In this document: in pieces, positions 45,941 through 54,175 of the stretch
Numbering within the stretch: the first letter of the stretch is position 1
How the letters are laid out: each line of letters opens with the position of its first letter
Source: an uncultured Parabacteroides sp.
Lineage (GTDB): Bacteria > Bacteroidota > Bacteroidia > Bacteroidales > Tannerellaceae
Length of the DNA stretch: 64,000 bases
Assembly: GCA_944325335.1 (NCBI GenBank)
Contig: CALUZR010000007.1
Location: 1 to 64,000, forward strand
Reading direction: 5' to 3'
Notes under the pieces: generated by a model
Databases searched by the model: none
Seen by the model: only the letters and a program-made list of their open reading frames with translations
Told to the model about the DNA's origin: nothing
Position numbers and translations under genes: made by a program

Positions 45941-45971
45941 CAAACATACGGAAAAATGCTGGAAATACAAA
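45941..45971 (-). promoter_or_regulatory. Promoter of AAA module 1
   Basis: On the minus strand TTTG (plus-strand 45968-45971) precedes TATGTTTG (plus-strand 45941-45948) by 19 nt, an exact Bacteroidales promoter pattern. The leader would be about 35 nt. Confidence 0.8.
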
Positions 45972-46012
45972 TAGCCTCTCAGACAAAAGCCCAAAAACAT
46001 AGCGATAATCGT

Positions 46013-46074
46013 CGGAAACGACGGCGTAAATCCCGGCAAATATAACTACAAATGGAAACGATGATAGGCATAAA
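46013..46074. repeat. Dispersed 62-nt repeat, copy 2
   Basis: Aligns without gaps to 18563-18624 at about three quarters identity; the strongest part is TATAACTAC, TGGAA, ATAGGCATAAA. It directly abuts the nested palindrome at 46081 and may be part of the same element. Confidence 0.7.
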
Positions 46075-46080
46075 TCCCGC

Positions 46081-46330
46081 TATATATACATAGTAATTTC
46101 CAAACTTATCTTTCACCTTTATCCTATAAGGCTTATACTGAATGAGATCCTGTGAATCGTCTCGTTTTGTGAACACACTTCACAACTTTGTGAACAGTGT
46201 TCACAAAATGTACACAAAGGATACAATGATGTAGTGTGAAAGAAAGAGACGATTCACCATTTCTCTCTATCTGACAAAGGATTAAGCGCGTGATGAAAGA
46301 TATGTTTGGAAATTAATGATGTATATAATA
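46081..46330. promoter_or_regulatory. Nested inverted repeat between two divergent AAA modules
   Basis: Outer arms of about 36 nt (46081-46117 and 46288-46330) share AATTTCCAAAC, TATCTTTCA and TATACAT with few mismatches. Inside, GTGAATCGTCTC (46152-46163) is perfectly complemented at 46246-46257. Innermost are two tandem dyads: TTGTGAA/TTCACAA (46168-46186) and TTTGTGAACA/TGTTCACAAA (46187-46207), operator-like and similar in form to Crp-type TGTGA...TCACA sites. The rest of the 528-nt gap holds the two promoters. Confidence 0.8.
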
Positions 46331-46397
46331 AGGTGTAAAATCTTTGCATTTGGTGACTTTCTGTTTCATAGGTAGCCATAACCTATTTTTTATTTTG

Positions 46398-46405
46398 TAC
46401 CTTTG
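46398..46405 (+). promoter_or_regulatory. Candidate -7 box (TACCTTTG) of AAA module 2
   Basis: TACCTTTG lies 20 nt before the ATG at 46426, giving a very short leader. The -33 TTG is not visible. Confidence 0.5.
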
Positions 46406-46425
46406 CCCTTAAAAATGCAAGCACA

Positions 46426-47592
46426 ATGAAAGAATCTATTTACATACAGAATATAGGTCCGCTTCGTAACATCGAGTTGGATCATATAAAGCCCTTCACC
46501 CTTATCATCGGAGAATCGGCAAGTGGTAAAAGTACATTGATGAAAGTGCTTGCCCAGTTTCGCTATTTTTATAAGATAGCGGTCATTCGTTCGTGGCTGA
46601 AGAACGCACATGTAAAAGGTACTTATTTTAAGATTAAAATAGAAGAGTTTTGGCGACGTGCGGGACTTCAAGAAATGATAAAGGCTTCTTCGGTTGTGGT
46701 GTATACCGTTACAGAAGGGGGAAATAAGTATGTGATAAGTTATCGCAACGGGAAATTGGCTCCTTTGCCTACAATTCCCAATAGCGATTTGCAATTCTTT
46801 AAAATCTCTTTCATCTCTGAAAATCGGAATGTGATTCCGGATTGGAATGAGACAGGCGCGTCGAATGCGGGTTTTGGGGCGCGTTTAGGCTTTTATTTCC
46901 ATGAGACATTTTATGATTTCGACAAAGCGACAGACGTATTGCAAGATATACCTTTGGAGCACTTAGCGATGCATCTACTTGTGACGAAGCGTGGGAACAA
47001 GAAAAAATATAAAATAAAGCCCGACGATAATAGCTATGACCCCATTGAGTTGCAACATGCATCTTCAGGCGTGCAGACCTCTTCATCGTTGGTCACGATA
47101 CCGATTTATATGGCAAAGCACTTTTCCTTCGAAGATGCATTCCAACGGGCGACATACGATTTCTTATTTAAAGCCAACCGTTTGGGCGATTTTAGTACCA
47201 ATTTTGATATTTCGAAGTTGAAAAGGTGGATTCACTTGCACGTGGAAGAAGCCGAATTATGCCTCTTCCCAGATGCACAACGTCTCTTGATTGATACATT
47301 GGTCAAAACCTGTTTCCATAACCAGGAGGAAGACCGACAACTTACCCTGATGATTACGACGCATAGTCCTTATATCATCAATCATCTGAATGTGCTTTTA
47401 CGCCGTTATACGCAACATTCGGAAAAGGCAGGCATTGCGCCGGATAGTTTGGGCGTATACCGAATCATGGACGGCTCTTTGCAAAATTTGATGGGGAAGG
47501 ATTTGACGACAGGGGAAACGGTGGTTAATACGATCGACTTGTCGGAAACAATGAATGGGATTTATCAAGAATACGTATCGCTTGCCAAATAA
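46426..47592 (+). CDS. AAA family ATPase, OLD/ABC-like (module 2)
   Basis: 388 residues. Same class as the ATPase at 44794 but only distantly similar: IYIQNIGPLRNIELDHIKPFTLIIGESASGKST (Walker A), an ASSGVQTSSSLV signature-like motif near 210, HLHVEEAELCLFPDAQ (Walker B, with AE in place of the usual PE) and LMITTHSPYIINHLN (switch His). The region between Walker A and the signature contains RSWLKNAHVK and the SENRNVIPDW motif, like NMVAAIPNW in module 1. It is followed 10 nt later by its partner. Probable ATP-driven sensor of a two-gene unit. Confidence 0.87.
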   Translation: MKESIYIQNIGPLRNIELDHIKPFTLIIGESASGKSTLMKVLAQFRYFYKIAVIRSWLKNAHVKGTYFKIKIEEFWRRAGLQEMIKASSVVVYTVTEGGNKYVISYRNGKLAPLPTIPNSDLQFFKISFISENRNVIPDWNETGASNAGFGARLGFYFHETFYDFDKATDVLQDIPLEHLAMHLLVTKRGNKKKYKIKPDDNSYDPIELQHASSGVQTSSSLVTIPIYMAKHFSFEDAFQRATYDFLFKANRLGDFSTNFDISKLKRWIHLHVEEAELCLFPDAQRLLIDTLVKTCFHNQEEDRQLTLMITTHSPYIINHLNVLLRRYTQHSEKAGIAPDSLGVYRIMDGSLQNLMGKDLTTGETVVNTIDLSETMNGIYQEYVSLAK

Positions 47593-47601
47593 CCAATAAA
47601 T

Positions 47602-48225
47602 ATGAAAGATTTACTTTTGAATGCCTTTAAAAAGCATTACGGCGTCGTTCGTTCTTTCGCGGTGGACGAATCTATTTTTCAGACCGACTTTGTGTTGGCA
47701 GACGAAAAAGCGTGTCATGCTTGCGCGGTTAAAGATGATGTACAAAAGTGTGCGCGACATGAAGTTGCTAAATTTGAATGTAAGGACAAAATAGCAACAG
47801 TTATTGATTATGAACGTCTTATCGATGAGTTAGCCGGTACGAAGGCGGGAGAGGGAAAGAAGTGTGATAAAATAGTGTATACTTCAGACAAATCCCAATT
47901 CATTCTAAATGAACTGACTTGTTCGCAAGGGAAATACATTGAAAGCAAACGGGCGAAAGCCATGATTCAGTTAAACCAAAGTATAAGTAAGCTGTGTGCA
48001 GTTCCGGAAATCCATCAGTTTGTCCGTTCTTTCCAGCAACAAGTAGGTTTGTTTTCGTATCGAATAAAAGACGATGAGAATACAGGAAATAGCAACCAAG
48101 CTATTCAAGGAATGCAACAATTTTTTCAACCGCTCAAGGCCATTTCCGTTATCCAAACGACGAAGAGCCTGGATGAGAATTTCGACTTTGTACAAGTCTT
48201 GTATCCGAACGAATATGAACTTTGA
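47602..48225 (+). CDS. Small partner of AAA module 2, unknown
   Basis: 207 residues without a domain I recognise. It has a Cys-rich patch (CHACAVKDDVQKCARHEVAKFECK, about residues 36-58) that could bind metal, then CDKIVYTSDKSQFILNELTCSQ, which loosely recalls the D...E core of PD-(D/E)XK nucleases but lacks the lysine. It is not similar to the module 1 partner. No signal peptide. Position argues that it works with the ATPase. Downstream lies the leader of the large surface protein. Confidence 0.6.
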   Translation: MKDLLLNAFKKHYGVVRSFAVDESIFQTDFVLADEKACHACAVKDDVQKCARHEVAKFECKDKIATVIDYERLIDELAGTKAGEGKKCDKIVYTSDKSQFILNELTCSQGKYIESKRAKAMIQLNQSISKLCAVPEIHQFVRSFQQQVGLFSYRIKDDENTGNSNQAIQGMQQFFQPLKAISVIQTTKSLDENFDFVQVLYPNEYEL

Positions 48226-48314
48226 TGTTTTGGATTTCATCCTCCAAACCCCACCCTTTCGTCCATAAATCCCCTACTTTCGGATAAGAACCTGAAAATT
48301 TTCTCACTTTTTTC

Positions 48315-48344
48315 TTGCTATTTCATTTTTCCTCCTTACCTTTG
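48315..48344 (+). promoter_or_regulatory. Promoter of the 48729-52694 surface protein
   Basis: TTG (48315-48317), 19 nt, TACCTTTG (48337-48344): a full Bacteroidales promoter. Transcription near 48351 would give a leader of about 380 nt, unusually long. Confidence 0.8.
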
Positions 48345-48350
48345 CATCGA

Positions 48351-48728
48351 TTCCACATCGGAGAGCGTTTCCGACTTAGGGAATCATTGAAATATTGACA
48401 AGCATTTTACGAAGATTATTCTAAACTGGAAATCTGCAAAATTTGAAGTTTATCGGAATAATGGACAGTAAATGCTTGCGCTCTAATACGAATCTGTAGA
48501 GGTTTCGTGCATTTTTGCATAGAAACTTTATTATAACGTATAGGCGCGGGCTGTTGTTCTATTGTTGATAAACGGGCTTTGCAGAGCCTCCAGTTTGATA
48601 ATAGACAACGTAAGCCCGCGCTTTCTTTATGTCCGTAATCAAAGCCGGGTGCGTTGTACTAACCTTCGTAAGATTTAATCAAGAGTTTATTAATCAAACA
48701 TTTTTGTATAATTAAAATTTTAAATCTT
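48351..48728 (+). other. Long structured 5' leader of the surface protein mRNA
   Basis: Three hairpins are visible: CAAGCATTT/AAATGCTTG (48399-48407 with 48470-48478), GTTTCGTGCA/TGCATAGAAAC (48502-48526) and a large GC-clamped stem from GCGCGGGCT to AGCCCGCGC (48544-48621) with inner GTTGTTCTAT/ATAGACAAC pairing and a GGGCTTTGCAGAGCC tip. A short inverted pair TTACGAAGATTA/TAACCTTCGTAA (48407-48418, 48660-48671) brackets the last two and could extend folding. The sequence holds no open gene. A stabilising or regulatory RNA role is inferred. Confidence 0.65.
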
Positions 48729-51700
48729 ATGAACAAAAAAGTACTTACGCTTTGTGCGGGCTTCTTGCTCGTGGGTTCAACGGTTGCTTTTGCGCAGGAG
48801 GCGACTGTAACGAAAGTATTACCAAGTGTAGGGGGCGCATTGACCTTTACTGATGGTAAGTTGACTTTGGATGATGACTATTCAGTGCCCGATTCACTGA
48901 AAGGATACTACATCATCAATACTCCGAATGTAACACTGGATGGTAAGAACAAGACTTTGACTGGGCGTTTGGTGATTGCTGCGGAAAATGTCACCATCAA
49001 AAACTTGGATATTGTTAACAGCCTGACTTCTACCGTAGCTGGTGGTTTCTGGAATAATACGGCGTTAACCGTATTTGCTGACGACTTCTCCATTACAGGG
49101 TCTACAATTACAGGGTCTGTGACAGAAGAAAACAACGTAAACTGCATTAACGGTATTGTCATTTATCCACAAGGAGGAGCCTCAAATTATGAGATTGACG
49201 ACAATACAATCTCTGGTTTTGCACAGATGGCAACTGATAGCTATGGACGCTGGTATTCTTCTGCGTTCCAGGTTTATCAGAACAGAAGTGTAACAATTGA
49301 TACTGAAGCGTCTCAACCTGAAAACTTAGCAGGTTTAAAGGTGAAAGGTATCAATTCCCAGTCATCTACTATTGCAAATGCAGACAAATTAATTGCTACA
49401 GTGGTTGATAACAATGATTTTGAAGGGAATGATGCAGATGTTGTAGTTCGTGATGGTGCAGAAGTGAATGAAGATGGAACTGCAAATAAAAAGTATGCAG
49501 TGGATGGTGCTTATTTGACTTATCCTTCTGACGAAGCAGGAAGTGATGATGTTACAGCTTTCCAAGCTGCATTAGCGGATGCATTACAGGCAGGCGATGC
49601 CAATACAACATTGACAATAGAAGGTGCTACTCCGACCCAGATCCAAGATGCGATTAAAACTCTTGTTACAACTTCTTTAGGAGAAGATGAAAAGTTCATT
49701 TCCACAAAAGCCTTGAGCGCAGCCAACATCGTTATCAACACGGTTAACGAAAAAGGTGCAAACACAGGTGCTGTAGTTTTAGGTACAGTTGTTAATGCTC
49801 CAGCTGGTGCTTTGCAAATTTCAATTGCTTCGGATGGCGAAATAGAAGTTGCCCCGTTGGCTGATGTGGTTGACGAAATGGCTACAGGTCATTATTACTT
49901 ATTAGCCGATAAAGACAACCCAACAAACGTTATCGCGAGCAAATGGGAAGTTGAGAATTACTCCGCATTGTCTGCATCTGAAAAAGCAGCTTGCTTATGG
50001 GCTGTTGATGCTATCTTGAATACAAGTGCTGATGGTAAGAGCGGTTACGCTACTTTAATTAACAAAGCTGGCGACGTATTTCTTGATGGAACGGGCAAGA
50101 AGAGAATTGCGGTTAAGGTTAAACTCAATGAGGATAAAGTATGGGTTATCGACTATAAAGATGGCAAAGCTCAATTCGTAACAGCTGACAATTTCGGTGA
50201 TACATCGAACGAAAATTCGAAGAACGTAGTCGTTGTTGATGCTCCAGCCAACACCGCTTTGTCTTACGACATCTTGAAGAAGTACTTGGGTGAAAGCTTC
50301 GACATCAAGTTGAGCTACAACAACAAGGCTTTGGAAGATGATGAATTGACAGGTACATTGACTCCGGAACTTCTCTCAGATGGAACTTATGCTTTGAAGA
50401 GAGCTGACGACAAGTATTTAGTAGTGGTTACTTCTGAAAACTTGGGTGGTAGCGGAACGCATGTTTATTCTGTTGAAGCTTTGACAGAGAAGCAACTTCT
50501 TACGGCATTAAACGGCAAGAATGCCAACAACTATGCTTACAAGTTCACAATCTATGCTTACGATGACTATACATTTGGCGAAACAAGCAATGTTGCCCGC
50601 ATCGAAGCACAGAACAATGTAGGTGATAAATTCGTATTAGGCGCATTGTCTCAAGCTACAACAAGTGGCGTAACTTACTATTTGGCAGCTGAACGTCCTA
50701 CAACTAACTGGTTGGGCGACCTTAACATCGAAATGGGTCACTTCAATGTAGTAGATGTAGAAAAGTTGTTAGGTAATACTCCTGCATTCTTTACGGTAAC
50801 AAACAAGAATGTGAAGAGAACCAACAAAGGCCAAGTATTAGGCATCAACGAATACGGTCATGCAACTTTCGTTAAACCAGAAAATGCTTTGGTTGGTTAT
50901 CCGGAAACGCAATGGGCTATCACGTACGATGCCGAAGCTAAGACTTTGACGTTCAAGAATCGTGAGAATCCGGATGCTACAGGATATGTTTGGAATGCAG
51001 ATGAACAGAAGTATGAATATTACACGATGCTTACAGATCATCTGTATAACGTTCCGGGTAAGACAAATGTATTTGCTTATTATGGTGACACATTGGAAAT
51101 TAAAGCTATCACAGATTACAAGGAATCGGATGGTTACAAGCGTTACAACTTCGCTGAACTGGAAGACCAGAACTATTACGTAGGTGTTTACAATGCTATT
51201 ACAGAAAGCAACACCTGGATGGTTGAAAACCACGGTACAACACACCAAGTAGGTTTAGTAGCAGAACAAACAGACGCTACGGAATGGGCTTTGAAACCGG
51301 CGATGTCTATCGAACGTGATGTATACGGTGAAGTAGAAACCGTTACTCCAGATACCATAGAAGTAAAGAGCATCTTGGGTTACTATAAGAATGGAACTTA
51401 TACAGAAACAGTAGATGCAGACAAAGAAGGTACAGTAATCTTGAAGTTCCCGGCTTATGCATTGCGTAACTCGGCTAATGGTGAGTACATGGCTTACAGT
51501 TCACCTAACGAATACTATGTAACGGGCGCTGACGGACAGAAGAAAGGTTATACAAATGTAAATAACGCAGATTTCTTTGCATTGAAGGAAGTAGGTAATG
51601 GCCGGTATCAATTGGTAACGGTTAACCATACGAGCGACGAAGAAGACCCGATCACAGCATTGACTTGGTACAAAGCATTTGGCGGTCATAGCGCAGACAA

Positions 51701-52694
51701 GGGTATGATTGGCCAGACGACAATGTACGACCAGACGGAGAACGATATCTTCAGCATCGTAGAAAAGGCTGCTCCTGAATATCGTCAGGTGGCTATGGGC
51801 GATACAATCCGCATCTATCGCAACGACGATCCGGAAGATGTATTGTATGAAAAGGGTGAATTCCTCGGAACTCCGACTTCGCTGCAATTCGACGCTGCTA
51901 ATCCGGCATTGTATGTGGATACAGCTTATGTAAACCGTCCGTACAACAACCGTTGGGAATATCTGTTGGCTGTAGATGCTAAGCATTGGGAATCGAACTT
52001 GGTTTGCGAAATTCCGGAACATCCGAAGCACTATGCCGATACGACAAGCGGTCGCTTCTTGGTGAACTTAATGGATTCTGCTTACGTTTACCACGATAAC
52101 AATATCCATAACAACAAGTTCATCAACGAAGAAGATGGTGAAGTATACGCTAAGTTAGGCTTCGTGGAAGGTTATCATACGCATGACACTTTGTATCTGA
52201 AGCGTCCGAACGGTACTTACGATGCACTTCCTATGACGCGTGAAGATTACTCGCATAGCATTGCGAAGTTCGCATTCCGCTACATCGATAGCAACAGCGA
52301 TGCGTTCGTAATTGAAACAGGTATTAAGGACTTCGAAGCTACAACAGACAAAGAACGTGAAGTTGTAAGCCGCGGCTATATTAAATGGTTGAATGGTACA
52401 TTAGTGGTTGTTCCGAACATTGCATCAGCTGAAATCTTCAACCTGAATGCAGACGAAACTCGCACACCGACTGCTAACGAATCCATCAACGCAGAAGGCG
52501 CAGTAAGCGTAACAGCAGTTGACGGTGCCGTAGTAATCAAGGGCGCAGCTGGCAAGAACGTAGTAATCGCTACTATCTTGGGTAAAGTCGTAGCTAACGA
52601 AACAGTTAACAGCGACAATGAGACGATCGCCGTACCAGCTGGTATCGCAGTAGTTTCTGTTGATGGCGAAAGCTTCAAGGTTGTAGTTAAATAA
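48729..52694 (+). CDS. Large surface protein with C-terminal DUF6383-like domain, S-layer-like
   Basis: 1321 residues. Signal peptide (LCAGFLLVGSTVAFAQ). The N-terminal 180 or so residues have right-handed beta-helix repeats (NVTLDGKNKTLTG, NVTIKNLDIVNS, DFSITGSTITGS, NYEIDDNTISGF). Middle modules are shared with the 34621 protein (VENHGTTHQVGLVAEQTDATEW; AAPEYRQVAMGDTIRIYRND; NPALYVDTAYVNR). The last 80 or so residues are the same DUF6383-like domain ending VVSVDGESFKVVVK. D-T/S-(I/A/L) tripeptides suggest O-glycosylation. Unlike its paralogue it has a fixed canonical promoter and a long leader, fitting constitutive high expression. Confidence 0.85.
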   Translation: MNKKVLTLCAGFLLVGSTVAFAQEATVTKVLPSVGGALTFTDGKLTLDDDYSVPDSLKGYYIINTPNVTLDGKNKTLTGRLVIAAENVTIKNLDIVNSLTSTVAGGFWNNTALTVFADDFSITGSTITGSVTEENNVNCINGIVIYPQGGASNYEIDDNTISGFAQMATDSYGRWYSSAFQVYQNRSVTIDTEASQPENLAGLKVKGINSQSSTIANADKLIATVVDNNDFEGNDADVVVRDGAEVNEDGTANKKYAVDGAYLTYPSDEAGSDDVTAFQAALADALQAGDANTTLTIEGATPTQIQDAIKTLVTTSLGEDEKFISTKALSAANIVINTVNEKGANTGAVVLGTVVNAPAGALQISIASDGEIEVAPLADVVDEMATGHYYLLADKDNPTNVIASKWEVENYSALSASEKAACLWAVDAILNTSADGKSGYATLINKAGDVFLDGTGKKRIAVKVKLNEDKVWVIDYKDGKAQFVTADNFGDTSNENSKNVVVVDAPANTALSYDILKKYLGESFDIKLSYNNKALEDDELTGTLTPELLSDGTYALKRADDKYLVVVTSENLGGSGTHVYSVEALTEKQLLTALNGKNANNYAYKFTIYAYDDYTFGETSNVARIEAQNNVGDKFVLGALSQATTSGVTYYLAAERPTTNWLGDLNIEMGHFNVVDVEKLLGNTPAFFTVTNKNVKRTNKGQVLGINEYGHATFVKPENALVGYPETQWAITYDAEAKTLTFKNRENPDATGYVWNADEQKYEYYTMLTDHLYNVPGKTNVFAYYGDTLEIKAITDYKESDGYKRYNFAELEDQNYYVGVYNAITESNTWMVENHGTTHQVGLVAEQTDATEWALKPAMSIERDVYGEVETVTPDTIEVKSILGYYKNGTYTETVDADKEGTVILKFPAYALRNSANGEYMAYSSPNEYYVTGADGQKKGYTNVNNADFFALKEVGNGRYQLVTVNHTSDEEDPITALTWYKAFGGHSADKGMIGQTTMYDQTENDIFSIVEKAAPEYRQVAMGDTIRIYRNDDPEDVLYEKGEFLGTPTSLQFDAANPALYVDTAYVNRPYNNRWEYLLAVDAKHWESNLVCEIPEHPKHYADTTSGRFLVNLMDSAYVYHDNNIHNNKFINEEDGEVYAKLGFVEGYHTHDTLYLKRPNGTYDALPMTREDYSHSIAKFAFRYIDSNSDAFVIETGIKDFEATTDKEREVVSRGYIKWLNGTLVVVPNIASAEIFNLNADETRTPTANESINAEGAVSVTAVDGAVVIKGAAGKNVVIATILGKVVANETVNSDNETIAVPAGIAVVSVDGESFKVVVK

Positions 52695-52814
52695 ATGAAT
52701 AGAAATAAGTTCATAACATTATAAATTTAAGTTGTTAATAAATAGTTAATAAGCTGATAGTGCCCCTCGCGAGAGTCGCCGCAGCGCATAAACGTTAGTA
52801 TTAATATTAGTAAT

Positions 52815-52912
52815 AAAAATTCTATTCAAAAAACGCTCCCTTCTGGGAAGAACGGAGCGTGAAACTCTTAAGAGCCTCTTTCCTCTCATCAGGGAAGGGG
52901 CTTTTCTTTGTA
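52815..52912 (+). terminator. Double-hairpin 3' UTR and terminator of the surface protein gene
   Basis: AAAAATTCTATTCAA (52815-52829), then hairpin ACGCTCC/GGAGCGT (52833-52860), then AGCCTCTTTCC/GGGAAGGGGCT (52872-52912) followed by TTTTCTTTG. Same tag and layout as on the paralogue at 34414-34504. Confidence 0.85.
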
Positions 52913-52920
52913 CAGCCCTG

Positions 52921-53077
52921 AAGGCATTTCGCCACCCGCCCTATCGATACTTCATATCTTGGCCAAGATATTTTTTTATCTTCTGGAAGATATTTTATTA
53001 TCTTCAGAAAGATATTTTTTTATCTTTAAGAAGATATGAAGCGTGTACAGAGCAGGTAGCGAAGTGCCGATAACGCG
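52921..53077. repeat. Phased palindrome array I: four 14-nt units every 22 nt, with inverted flanks
   Basis: ATCTTGGCCAAGAT (52956), ATCTTCTGGAAGAT (52978), ATCTTCAGAAAGAT (53000) and ATCTTTAAGAAGAT (53022) start exactly 22 nt apart. The ATCTT/AAGAT ends are fixed and the centres differ. Left flank (GCATTTCGCCACCCGCCCTA, then ...ACTTCATATC) and reverse-complemented right flank (GCACTTCGCTACCTGCTCTG, then ...GCTTCATATC) are related, so the whole is one large palindrome. It is homologous to array A. It lies between convergent genes; no other feature besides terminators is in this gap. Confidence 0.9.
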
Positions 53078-53091
53078 GGTGGTAAAGAAAA

Positions 53092-53131
53092 AGGCCCGAA
53101 GGAACAGCGCAGTGTGCTGTTCTCCGAGCCT
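53092..53131 (-). terminator. Rho-independent terminator of the kor operon
   Basis: On the minus strand AGGCTCGGAGAACAGC pairs with GCTGTTCCTTCGGGCCT, followed by TTTTTCTTT, 25 nt past the korB stop. Confidence 0.85.
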
Positions 53132-53155
53132 CTATATAACCATCAAAAAAGGAGC

Positions 53156-54172
53156 TTATTTGATTTCCCACGTCTCGCAGCTATGCAGGAACTCGCTGAG
53201 CGTGCGGGCCGGCATTTTGGCCTGTACGTCGTGGAGCTGTTCGTGCACAGCTTCGTCGTAGGTCGGGGCGTCTACGTCGCGGATGATGCCGAGTGCGACG
53301 GGCAGGTCGCCGCCCATCATGGCGAGCATCATGTGCAACGTATTGTCCTTGCAATGGGCGTCGTGGACGAGGACATCGTCCAGCGTGTAGCCATCCTGGC
53401 CAATCGTCACCGCCTTCAGCTTCAGGCCATCGAGGACGATTCCCTTCTCGTTATCCTTGCCGAAGAGCATCTTCTCGCCGTGGCGGAGGAAGATAGTGCG
53501 GTCGGCGCGGAACTCCTTGTCGGTAATCTGCTTGTGGATGCCGTTGTTGAAGATGACGCAGTTCACCAAGACCTCCGTCACGGACGCGCCCTTATGGCGT
53601 GCCGAAGCGGCGAGGATTTCGGTGGTGTTCTTCAAGTCCACGTCGATGGCGCGGGCAAAGAAGTTGCCACGGGCGCCCAGTGCCAGTTCGGCCGGGATGA
53701 ACGGATCCTCTACCGTGCCGTAGGGCGAGCTCTTCGAGACGAAACCACGGTCCGACGTCGGCGAGTACTGTCCTTTCGTCAAGCCGTAAATCTTATTGTT
53801 GAAGAGGACAATGTTCAGGTCCACGTTGCGGCGCACGGCGTGGATGAAATGGTTACCGCCAATCGCCAGGCAGTCGCCGTCGCCCGTGATGAGCCATACG
53901 CTCAGGTCGGGACGTGCCGTCTTCACACCCGTGGCAATCGCCGCGCCGCGTCCATGAATCGTATGGAATCCGTACGTATTCATATAATAAGGCAAACGGG
54001 ACGAGCATCCGATACCCGAAATCACCGCCATCTGGTGCGGAGCGACACCCACTTCCGCCATGGCTTTGTGCAGGCAATTGAGCACGGCATGGTCTCCGCA
54101 GCCCGGACACCAGCGCACGTACTGGTCGCTCTTATAATCACTCGGTTGATATTTTATTCCTTCTGCTACCAT
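53156..54172 (-). CDS. korB: 2-oxoglutarate (2-oxoacid):ferredoxin oxidoreductase, beta subunit
   Basis: 338 residues. Thiamine diphosphate binding motif GDGDCLAIGGNHFIHA ... NIVLFNNKIYGLTKGQ, plus RWCPGCGDHAVLNCL near residue 25, characteristic of the KorB/PorB beta chain. It forms a complex with KorA, reducing ferredoxin while oxidatively decarboxylating 2-oxoglutarate (or running in reverse). Cytoplasmic. It starts 3 nt after korA, the last gene of the operon, with a good terminator. Confidence 0.93.
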   Translation of the reverse strand: MVAEGIKYQPSDYKSDQYVRWCPGCGDHAVLNCLHKAMAEVGVAPHQMAVISGIGCSSRLPYYMNTYGFHTIHGRGAAIATGVKTARPDLSVWLITGDGDCLAIGGNHFIHAVRRNVDLNIVLFNNKIYGLTKGQYSPTSDRGFVSKSSPYGTVEDPFIPAELALGARGNFFARAIDVDLKNTTEILAASARHKGASVTEVLVNCVIFNNGIHKQITDKEFRADRTIFLRHGEKMLFGKDNEKGIVLDGLKLKAVTIGQDGYTLDDVLVHDAHCKDNTLHMMLAMMGGDLPVALGIIRDVDAPTYDEAVHEQLHDVQAKMPARTLSEFLHSCETWEIK

Positions 54173-54175
54173 AAC

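Noticed and set aside
45979..46176. 65-residue minus-strand frame in the gap between AAA modules
   Set aside because: It runs through the dispersed repeat and part of the nested palindrome and ends in low-complexity residues; no domain or start signal.
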